Shown piece by piece: positions 38,201 through 50,200 of a stretch of 64,000 nt of DNA. The position numbers were made by a program, and so were the translations under genes. Each line of letters starts with the position of its first letter. Positions within the stretch are counted from its first letter, which is position 1. The notes under the pieces are model-generated. The model was given only the letters and a program-made list of their open reading frames with translations, ran no database searches and was not told where the DNA came from. Source of the stretch: Timema cristinae (taxonomy: Eukaryota > Arthropoda > Insecta > Phasmatodea > Timematidae); assembly GCA_039000515.1 (NCBI GenBank), contig JBCFYV010000100.1:53877433-53941432 (forward strand), read 5' to 3'.

Positions 38201-41200
38201 TCCCAGCGGCCGTAACAAAGGTCCAATCCTCCGAGGAAAGCGTAGGTCTGGTCGACGACCACAATCTTCTCGTGGTGAGCCCAAAGGAACACCCCCGCCT
38301 TGGCATGGTCCGGATGCCTGAGGACCTATCAAACACTGCGAGATATTATGCAGCAGTCTCATTCGTTCCCTTCATTTGACAACATTTATATACCACAAGG
38401 TTACCAGGGCTGACAACACTTCTCGAATTATTAATCAAAAAGTTAAAAATTGGAGAGTTCTTGATATTCTCTAACCAGAGACGTTACAATCACTGTTTTT
38501 TTAGATTTTGATTCTTACATTTTAACTAGGGTTGGGAACTTCAAAATTTTTAAAGGATATTTGATATCCAAGGATTCGAGAAAATTTCAGATTCAAGACC
38601 AAAATCCTTAAAGAAAAGCTTTTTAATATATCTGGTGATTATTTTTTATATCTCTAATAAGGTTTAGTTATATAATAAACTCAACAACCAGGCCCCAGAC
38701 CAGTAATTTAACAGTAAACTGATTGTATGAATGTTATAATACTTTCATGTACATAATTTTTTTTTCCAAGAATTGGATTCAAACTCAAGATCCAAAAATA
38801 AAATAAGATTTTGATTTGAGATTTTTAAAATGGTGTGTCCAACCCTCCCTAATTTTATCCTAATTTAAAAAAAAATTCTTTATTCAAATTAATCAATCCA
38901 GTCAACCTCTCCTTAAAATATGTTATTTATTTATATAACACACCATAATATATTAACTAACAATAATAGTAGGGCCTGTGAATTTTTTATAAGTAGGTTT
39001 GACCAGAAGATTGAATCACACTTACAACAACAACAAAAAAATCCATTCTCTCACCTGCACTCAAAAACAAACATAAACAAAATAGCTTTTCCTGAAAATG
39101 GTTTAAATAGACAAGACTATTATAGTTGAGTACACTTATAGCCGTATTTATCATATTCTTTAAATTTAAAAATTACACATGAACAGGAGAATTGATCGCA
39201 ATACCATTGGCTTAGTAAACCAATGCTCTTACCTTTGAGCTTAGAAGGTAAAACCATTTGCGAAATAAGCCAAAGATACTGGCTTAGATTCCCGTATCTG
39301 GGTGTATTATTTCAATTTCAATTTTATTTTCATATGAAGTATTTAACGTGCACCTGAACTGACTGATTTTATCAGCAAACCAATATTTTTACATACCTTC
39401 CAGCAGGGCTATTATGACCACAACACAACACAAATTTGTGACCATTAGCAAAGAGACGCTAGACTTTGCGTCAAAAGTTATTATGGCCGACCACTTTGTG
39501 AAAGAATAGTACTTGCAAGCGCAAATATTTTCCTAGTAGCGTGACGCTAAGTTGCGCAGACATTATACTTGTCCTTTGGTTTGCGTTACGAGGTTATGTT
39601 TGTTAGGTTTTGTAATTTATTAGGTGTTTTGTGTTACCTGATTTAAACTTGTCATCTCATTAGCGCAATATAATAATCTCAAAACGTTTTGTGTGTGTGT
39701 TTGACATAATCTAGCTTTAAATAGGCCTGTATCAGGCCAAGAGTGGGGATAGTACGCTTACACTGAATGTTAAAAGAATATTTCCTTTTAAACATAACAC
39801 TATCGAAATGCATTATTATTCACCATCAATATTAGGATAATTAGGGCATTCCAATATTAACATAAATTGTTTGTAGGTTTTATAGTAGATGGAGGTTAGT
39901 TAGGCTTAAACATATTTGGGATGTTAGTAGTCTGTTGACCCACCTCTTGGGGCAACATTGACCAAGACATTAGTCTCGTTGATCTAATTTTCAAATGGTG
40001 GGGAGGTTGGGATTTTAATCATAGCTGGGTGTGGTTTTATTTTTCTAATGGTTTTCCCCCCTCTCTCTACACAAATCCTAATTCTATAACTCAACCTTTA
40101 TCACATAAGTATACCTTATTTGGGTAAAACACATGGACAGACCAGTTGACCAGGTAGGACTAACCTGTTTAAGATGCCTCAACAAAACTTTAATAATGTA
40201 ATCCTATTTAAACTGAATCGTACATACAGTAGTAATTACCTACTATCCACATTAATGTGAGTTGTAGGCCTATTAAATATTGCAATAACCAAAATAGGCC
40301 CTAGCTTAATGTTTACATGTGGTTTGGTTTAGGCTAGATTTTTTTTTAAATCATAAAAGGTAAATACTAAATTTATCTGAAACCCGTAATTAGTAGTTAG
40401 AACTATTTATCCTGAAGTGAATAAATTACAAGCAACTCGTTATATTCTTAATCACTTAAACAAAGTCCTAGGAATTCCCTTTAAATAAAAGATGCATTTT
40501 ATTATTTTTAATCATTCAAACCACCTTCTCCACTTTATTGTTAAATACCAGCATTCTTGATATAAATTTACCTAATTTCTAGCCTCTTAACTTCTTAAAA
40601 GGTAATAATATTCTTTGGAAAAGTGTTGCCAACTGTTGGCACTAACCGATTTTATTCTGTGTGTTGACGCTAGAAGCAAAGTCAAAGCTAAACTAGCTGA
40701 CGATACAAAGTGTGGTGGTCATAAAAACCCAAACGCTATCTTCTCCTCTAAAGTGAAGCTAACAAGCGGTAGCAACTAGCTTTGCATCAAATAGTCATAA
40801 TAGCCATGCAGGGTTCTTTTACACACCACAATCAACATGAGACCGACGGCTTTACTTCCCCTCAGAAGGAAGTTGAGCTACGGATTTTTATCACTGAAAG
40901 AAAAATCCATTTACAATGAATGGGTTTGAATCCACGACCCTTAAGCAAGCACTATAAATTACCCCAAGACCACCGACGTCGACTTCAATTTAAAGAATAT
41001 ATTCTATAAATGATTGTAAAAAGATAATTTCCGAGATTAATTCGAAGACAATTCAATCCCAAAGCTCACCTTTATATTAGGATGACTGTTGACCAATCGC
41101 TGCTTGCTATAGTAACTGTTTATACCCAGCGCTATTTCCACCTCCTTGTACAACATCACAAACACCTTCACGCCAGCCTCCTGAAATAAACAAATCAGAT

Positions 41201-44200
41201 ATATTAGGATTTTGTTAAGAAGGACCTCTGGATTCGAGATTAAATCCTTAAAAGGATATTTTATTTAGATTTGTTTTAAAGCTAATATTAGTTATATAGT
41301 GGTTCAGAAACAATTATAATTATAGTATGAACTTAACAACCAGAACCCAGATCAGTAATTTAACACTTAACTGAAGGTATGAATGTTATAATGAATGGAT
41401 TATATATATATATATATAAATTGACATCAAGTTACTAAAGACCGAAAAGGAGGCCACAAAAAGAGATGGAAGAAGCAGATAAAAGAAAGTGTACTAGAGA
41501 GAGGAGAAGAATTAAAGCAGGAGGAATAGTGATGGAAGGCTTAGAGGAAGGTGGAAGCATTTCACTAAACTGACCCGGCCACTGGCTGGAAACAGTTGAT
41601 GTTGTTGTTGTTGATGATGATGATGATTTACTATTTCTATTTGACAGTATTCCATTATATCTATATTTTCTTTGAGGTTCATAACATTTTCAAGATTCAT
41701 ATTCAAATTATAGATTGGAAAGTTAAATGAAGATGCGGATTTATAAAATGGTGGATTCGAGCCAATTCTAGACTATCAATATACAAACATTGTATTTGGA
41801 AGAAGGTATAGGAAAGGTGGATAGAAACATATAAAAGGGGACAAACACGATATGGCCTTTACAATGAAAAGAAGAACACAGTTCACACTTTACACTGCTG
41901 CCAATGGACAAAGAGGTAATGGTTGCCCCTTGAAGAAAATTGTTCGTCACCACCCAATCCCCCGACCTAGGTTTCATTCTATCGGAACTCATCAGGGAGG
42001 AGTGTGAAACGCCCAACGCAACTTCCTAAAAGAGAAAACCAAAACACAAAAGGGAGAAAAAGGTAAAGAATGATAATTCTTTACCTTTTTCTCCCTTTTG
42101 TGTTTTGGTTTTCTCTTTTAGGAAGTTGCGTTGGGCGTTTCACACTCCTCCCTGATGAGTTCCGATAGAATGAAACCTAGGTCGGGGATTGGGCGGTGAC
42201 GAACAATTTTCTTCAAGAGGCAACCATTACCTCTTTGTCCATTGGCAGCAGTGTAAAGTGTGAACTGTGTTCATCTTTTCATTGTAAAGGCCATATCGTG
42301 TTTGTCCCCTTTTATATGTTTCTATCCACCTTTCCTATACCTTCTTCCAAATACAATACAATTACCTCATTTTATAATAAAGGAAATTGATAAAACTAAA
42401 GAAATAGGAAAAATAAACTACTAAGAATAAGAATAAATTTGATGAAGAAAGCCCACCTAGGGAAAGAGGAAAGATGTGGGAAGAATCCAATGCACAAAGG
42501 TGACATCTTCTTCCTTTCTTCTGTCTTCTATAGTAGAAGTAGTCACACACACATTTTAAACACAAATATAATAATATTTCGGCATTGTTGCCTTTATCAA
42601 ACACAAAGAAGAAGAGAGTACAAATGACACAAACAATGGATTACTCCATCTTGAAATTTTGAATTAAACTGTTGTGTTTAAAATGTGTGTGTGACTACTT
42701 CTACTATAGAAGACAGAAGAAAGGAAGAAGATGTCACCTTTGTGCATTGGATTCTTCCCACATCTTTCCTCTTTCCCTAGGTGGGCTTTCTTCATCAAAT
42801 TTATTCTTATTCTTAGTAGTTTATTTTTCCTATTTCTTTAGTTTTATCAATTTCCTTTATTATAAAATTATCTAGCCATTGGGCCACCTCATTTTTGAAT
42901 CATTATACAATTACCTCAGAAAGCGAAAAGAGGTTTTCCTTATTTTGTTATATCAATATAAAAACATTATTATTATTATTATTTTACGGATGTATAAAAT
43001 GAGAGGGAGAGACCAATATTTAAGGAAGAACCAGGACAGGGCAGGATAAAGAAGACACGACTAAGGTGGTACGGTCGTGTGATGAGAATGAATGAAGAGA
43101 AGATACCAAAGATGATGTTAGATATTGAAGAAGGGTGCAGGAGCCTAAGAGGAAGATTATAATTGTTAGCAGATAAATAGCAGCCCTCACAGAGTGAACT
43201 GTTTGATTTCTTTTATTTTTCTTTCTAGTTCATGCATGACCACCCCCCATGGTCTAGTGGTCAAAGTTCCTGGCTACAGATCGAGAGGTACCGGGTTTGG
43301 GAGTGCAACCTGCTTCACAAAATATCTTCAAATTTACCAACTTGATGTCGTTGATTTATCAAATGATAGTCCACTTTATTAATTTCGTTTCTACCCATTT
43401 TAATAAGTATTTTAGCTTAATTTTAATTGGACCTTTATAAAAAATTCTTTATAGGCCTAAGTACTAATTACACTAATTTATTAGAGATGAGGATAGTTGA
43501 ATTTAGAGGAAGTGTACCAGATTTTTGTGGAGAGAGTGGAAAACCAATCCCAGTCTCAATAAACCTTACTGGGATTAAAAACCCTTATCTCTGCGTCAGT
43601 AGCAGACCCAGTCTATTACAATGGTGATGCTCTTAGACCGTTTCATCATCAAACAGTGTAATTATGTTAAGGCTTTTTTTTTAATGTAAGGGGTCATTAG
43701 AATTTTTTTTTTTTACGATTTACTAAATTAGTTTATTTTAATCGTTTGGTTATTTTTAGAGATAAAGATTGGTAATACAGCAAGTGATAAGAAATTATAT
43801 TTTGTCTCATCATAAACATTGATAAAAAAAAAACAACCTTAAGAGGATTATGACCCCCATTCCTGTTGTAAGAAAACGTAAGAAACATATTAAGCCACCC
43901 TCTCGTACTTAAAAAAAAAACATAAATTAAGGATGGGTTCCGACAGCAACTAAAACTCACCGCCTTCCTGGCGAGAACCTTGTCCAACCTCCAAAAGTCA
44001 CCGTCCTCGTCTGTGATGGGCCGCTTGAGATAGATCTCGGGGCTGAGCCACCAGTCGGCGATGAATATCTCCTCCTTAGCTGCATCCAGGGCGTCCGCCA
44101 CCGCAGACATGTAACTGCACCCATCCACAAACCATGCCGCATCCGTAAGCAGACGCTCGGGGGCGAACGAGTTGTGGCGGTTTCTGTGAGTGAAGTCGCG

Positions 44201-47200
44201 CGCTGGGGACGTTCAGAGCATCGATTTAAGTTGTAGCTGTATGTACCTTCTTCCGTGTATTAAAAAATTACATCAGGACAGGGGGATTGAACCAAGGACC
44301 CTTGGTTTAGCATGCCAATGCTCTACCCTTGAGCTACCCGCGATTATAGTGTTCAGGTGTAATTTTTCAATTTACAAATATGATACCTGATAGTTATATA
44401 CCTAACCTAATGATCATTTAGATCTTCTAAGCTGCTGTGGTTATGTACAATTAGTTGTACTAACATTTGCTTTCTTTCATAAAAAAAAAAGTTTTAGCAA
44501 CATCTTTTACTACCCATTTGAGTTGTATACTCGTGTACTAATTACGCTAATGAGTTAGGGATGAAAAAGGTTGAATTTAGAGGGAGTGTGTACCCAAAAT
44601 ATGCATGGAGAGAGAGTGAGAAACCATTTAGGGGAAACCACCCTTAGTAAACCTGAAAAGGATGGAACCATAATCTCCATGTCATCGGTAGTTTAGTCTA
44701 TTGTGAGAGTAGCACCTTAAATCATGTGGCCACGGAAGCAGGCCATTCCAAATTAAATCTAAGATTGATTGGATTCAAATCTATAAAATATAATAAGCAC
44801 AAGGTGTAACTTTTCCACAGTGTTATAATTTTTTCACTTGATTCTGATTTTGTTAAAGATGAGTAGTCAAGAGGTTTAATTTGTTAGGTTTATCCAGAAA
44901 TTATATTGGAATAAGCCCTATAAACTTCGTTAATAACAAAAAAAACTATAATAGTGAAGAGAAAAAATACATTATTTTATTCAAATCCAGAATCCGTTTT
45001 TTCCCCCCTTCATTTCCTTGAAGAACCTCCAAAGGATTCGAGGGTTCGAAGGACCCATCTCTCCTAATAGCAAGAGAAACGTACCACTACCAGTCGCCAC
45101 ATCCTTGATAAACGCCAGCCATTCCTTCCGCTTGCGTCTAGTCCAGCATTTTATTTGGAGATGTCTGGAATAAAAAAATATGTACAGTCAAGTTTAAAAA
45201 GACTAAAGAGTGTTGTCGAGAGCAAGGTATGAAAAGCAGAGCATCAAACAAAAACTAATAAAACTGTGACTATGGATAAAATTCATTTGAAATTATTAAG
45301 GTTCATTCAAATTTAAATAGTTCAAATAAAATATTTTCTAGAGAACTTAATATATCCATTCAAACACTACATTAAGCAACAGAGAAAGGTTAGTTGTTTT
45401 AATATTATTTCTGTTCTTAGTTACCCTAAGAAAAATACTCATCCTTATTTAAAAAAACAAACACTTTGGAATACAGAAAGTCCTCAAATTACGCTATCAA
45501 TTCATGTTCCTGTAAAAGTTGAAAAATTGTTTAGGTCAAATGGTACTTGAATATACTAACAATGAGTCTTCTTATGAATGCAAACAGATGATTGTATTTT
45601 TATTACTTTCATATTTTTTCAAGTAGATTAATGGTTTATACTTTGTTTACGATGAGTACCATGAAGGTTTGTTAATCAGACACAACTTGCGCTCAAGATG
45701 GTGGTAGACATCAGGTGTGTATCAACTTACCAGTAATACCATAAATTAAATTTAAAGATGGAACACTCAAATTCCTTTAATCCTATGGGCTTGACGTGAT
45801 ATAACAATTCTAAACAATTCGTGAAAGGTATTATATAAACTTGTGTAGTTAATAGGATAAAAGAACCCCCCCTCCCAAAAAAAGACAAAATCTTTTTTAA
45901 ATATTTTAATATAATTAGGGTATTTAGTAACAAAAGTCGCCAGCTCAAGGATGAAATTGTTTGGACATGTAACGAAGATGTAGATTGGAAGAGTGGTGAG
46001 GAAGTGGAGGAGAACGAGGGGTTGGGGGGTTCAGGAGAGTCCGAGAAGAAGATGGATAGACGATGTAAAGGAAGACATCCAGAATAGGAGTAACTGGAGG
46101 GCCATAAATGATGAAGAAATCTATCTGGATATGAAGAGATGGGAGGAGACTAACAAATTGCACTTGCCGGAACAATAAACTGATAATGATGATGACGACC
46201 ATAAAAGTGTTCTCGTTATTTTTTATGACATAATATACAGGACAAACAAAAGAGCGTTTGTCAATGGTTCTGAGCCTTAAACAACTTAATATTTTTAATT
46301 CAAAAATAAATTTATGATTTGTAATATAGAAATATAAGGTCCGGCCCATTTCTAATTAGGTTTTAAATGACGTTTGAGGGATACGATGTTAGTCATAAGT
46401 CAAAGTATCTGTGAAACTGTGTGACTAGAATCCGTGAAGAGTCGAGAACTTGCTACCAGATATTATCTCGTCCCCCTCCCATATCTTAACAAACTAGCGG
46501 GTACTGACCTAGTCAAGTTGACGAGTTGCAGTCCGTGGTGAAGGCCTGTCGCGTACATCCCCGAAGAAACCTCGAACCCAAGGTCAAACAGCATGACGCA
46601 CTTGACCCTGCCGTCCTTAGGGGTGATGTATCCCATGAAAGTGTCCTTGATGAAGAACCAGCGTTGATGCCATTTCCCGCAAAGGTCATTACAGATGTAG
46701 CTACATCTGGTGAAGAATAACGAGAATAAACATGTGTGAAGCTTCAAAATTTGAAATTGTAATATTGTTAGGATTCGTATTTGATTCAAAATTATAATAT
46801 AATATTTGAAAAACTTGTATTGCATTAAACATTTCAAATCCATATGAATCTCGATTCGAATTCGATGTAAATTAATTCAATATTTTAATAATTTTACTTT
46901 TTAAAGACATAAACAATAGATCCATTATTTCGACTCGAGCATAAAAATTGCAGATTTAAATAAAATTGCGGATCTTGTAATATTTAAAATCTAGTCATTA
47001 TTTGAAAACAATGTATGTTCCTTATTTTTTTTAATTCACTCCAATTAAAAAAATTTATAATTTAATATAATTGTATGTAATACATTTAAAATGATTTGTA
47101 TTTGATTTGAAACCATTTGAAAATATTTGATTCGAGTTTGTAAGTAAAGATTCCAATTCAACTCAACATTGAAAAGAGTGATTTCCCACAGGTCTAAACA

Positions 47201-50200
47201 ACAAACCTCTAGCTGAAATACCAATGTGGGGTATAACATTTATAATAGTTTTGAAAAAGTTTTTCACAACTGTTCATTTAAATTAATTATCTTTTAAGTA
47301 ACATATATGAAAATGTAAATAATTTAAATTTCCTTAGATTAAAGAATCAACTAATACCTAGAATGGTTTTCATATTATTTTTTATTTATTTTAAGTATTT
47401 AATGTGCACTTTCTGAACAATTGATTATATCTGCACACAAGAATTTCTATGAGCGAGATCGAAAAGGCCTACCAATTTTGCCATGAAAGGTATTTTCACA
47501 CAAACCTTTCAGTGCCTTTTACACGTTACAATTCGAAATAAAACTGATGGCTTTATTTACCCTCTGAAGGGGGTTGTTTTATGAACTTTTATCACGCAAA
47601 AAGAACCGTCAATTTAGAGTGGGTTTGAACCCACATAGATCGGGTCCTGAGGTAAGCCCTTTATCCCAAGACCACTGAGGTCGATGGTTTTCATAGCGAA
47701 TTTTATTATTATTATTATTTAGCACCGCGTCTTACTACCCGTACGGGTTATACGCTTTAAGTACTAACTATGCTAATGGATTAGGAATTGAGAAGGTTGA
47801 ATTAGAGGAAGTGAACCCGCATTTGCGTGGAGGTAGAGTGGAAAACCATTTGGGGAAAACCACCCCCAGTTCACCCGACTGAGATTCGAACCTTTGATCT
47901 CCCCGTCCTCAGCGGTCGAGCTCAACATGACAAGCCGTTAGCCAACTACGCCACTGAGGCGGGTGTTTTCATAGTGAAGAATATGTAAAAATAAACGAGA
48001 CTCACATCAGAGTGGTAGGCGAGGCGTAAGGGTTGTGTGAGGAAATAGGAAGAAGGGACAGTGAAGAAGGGAGGTAACAGGAGGTTACAGGGAGAAGGGA
48101 GGTGACAGGGAAGTACTTAGTCATTTTAACTAACAACACGTGTACACCATCTGCTTTCTGACATTGATCAAGGTCAGAAACTGCTAGTACCTGATACAGA
48201 GGATGTTGTTCCAAAGTCCACACAAGTTGCAACCCGCCCGACCTGGTTGGGTCGAGCCAGACTTCTTTTGGACCATGCCCTCCTTACCCTTAGCTCCAAG
48301 ACCCGACACAAACGACAGGTGGCTCACCTCCAGGAAGTTCAGCTAAGGAACAAAAGTGGCAGCCATGTTTTAAATAAGGATGGAAACCATCAAGTTTTTT
48401 TTAAGTACCACATCTTACTGCCTTTTCGGTTGTACACATATTTATTATCACACTAATGACTTCAGGAGGAGGATAGTGGAATTTAAAGAAAGTGTACCGA
48501 CAGGTGCATGATAGGAGGATGGAAAACTATTTAGGGAAAACGTCCTTCAGTAAAACTGACCAAGATTCGAATCCCAATCTCTTTGTCATCAATAGGGCAG
48601 TCTATTTTAAGAGTACGCCTTAGACCATGTGACGCAGGTATCAATAAATTGTTACAATACTAGTGGGTGGTGACTAATTAATAGAAACTCTAAATTGAGC
48701 TAAATAAATTTATAGAATTTCATTAACCGGTGCTAGCATTAAATAATAACAACAGCCCCTATCACCCGCTTTGGAGGCCGCGGTCTAACACGTTATCCTC
48801 GCAGTAGAATAAACTGCCCAATGATGGTGAGATTGAGGTTCGAATCTCGATCGGTTGTACTGAGGGTGATTTTTCCCAAATGTTTTTACACTCTTTCTCC
48901 ACGAAAATGCGGTTACACAGTCTTTAAATAATTAAAACCTTTCTAGTCCCTAAAATCACCAGTATAATTAGTAAATAAGCATATAGCCCAAACAGGTAGT
49001 AAGATGCGGTGCTAAAAAAAACAGCCCCTGGCATAGATTACCGCAAAATGCCCCACTCTTAGTTCCGGTCCCTTCTTAAATTCACCCTGTATACTCGAGA
49101 ATAATTACAAGTTTTTCTTGGAGAGTTATATGGGATCACTCACTGTCTCGGGGTGATTTCTGTACATCTTTATCTTGAGTAAGTTACGGAGGTAGCTTTC
49201 CAGTTGCATAATTCGGTGATCAATGTTCTCGTAGAGTACTAAACTGTCCGGCTTGTTAGGAAACCTGAGAAAATATCAAGACACATTAAATAAGTTAATT
49301 TAGAAGGGAGAGCCAGCTCAGTTACTTGAGTGATGCTGGAGAATAGCTGTTTAGATCAGCGGTTCCTAACCTGGGGGTATGGAACACTTCTAGGCAAGGT
49401 GGAGAGGTCAAGAACCAATTTGGAAATAACGTTATAAATCAGCTAAGCGCCAAAGGCATTTTTTATTTCAATAGCTTTTCAAAATTATGATAATTTTTTC
49501 TTGGGTTATCGGCAACACTTCCTACCAGTTGTAAAAAAAAAAAAATTATATGATCAACTAAAACGTAAGGGCCTTGTGTGCATGCATGTATATATCTCCC
49601 CCCCCCCCCTCCCTAGCCCCGATCCTCCCCCTTTCTTCACCCCTCCTAATCTTCCGTTGCGGCCACGTGCACCACCAACAAATTTTCAACTCTGAACTTT
49701 ATTTCAACATATATGTATAGTTTTTATGGAGTGGAAAGTGATTTGCGGTGAGCTCTGTCAAATTTAAAACACAATATTCAAGAAATGATTAACACTAAAC
49801 TGTGCCAACCATCACACAACATTTCAGTCATTCTTTTGTACCAATTTGCTGACAGCGTTACATTGATTTTTGTATGAAAAAGAGAAGTTATTAGAAAGCT
49901 ATTTTATTTAGAGATTTTGTTTATAGACCTCCCAAACAATAGAGGGGATGTGAATTTAATGATCTACTAAAGGAGGCGTCAGATTCAAAAGGTTTGGGAA
50001 CCATTGGTCTGGATAAAACACTAATAAACACAGTATTAAAAACAAGAGTGTACATCCGAGACTAAGCTCTTTATCTTGGTTGAACCTGTAGCAGTGAAAG
50101 CCTGTCTTTATAAATGTGTTTTAGTGTTTTATTTAAACAAATTCTACTCTAGTTACTTCAGTGGCCGCATGGTCTAGGGCGCCACTCTCACAATATACTT

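Larger units (their letters stand above)
39318..40990 (-). repeat. Dispersed repeat E, split by a 1.4-kb element
   Basis: Halves at 39318-39403 (gaagtatttaacgtgcacct) and 40809-40990 (gggtttgaatccacgaccct). PLD intron 9. Confidence 0.65.

Noticed and set aside
42362..42875. Two small genes encoding the same peptide on opposite strands
   Set aside because: They are the two arms of palindrome IR2 and lack coding features.
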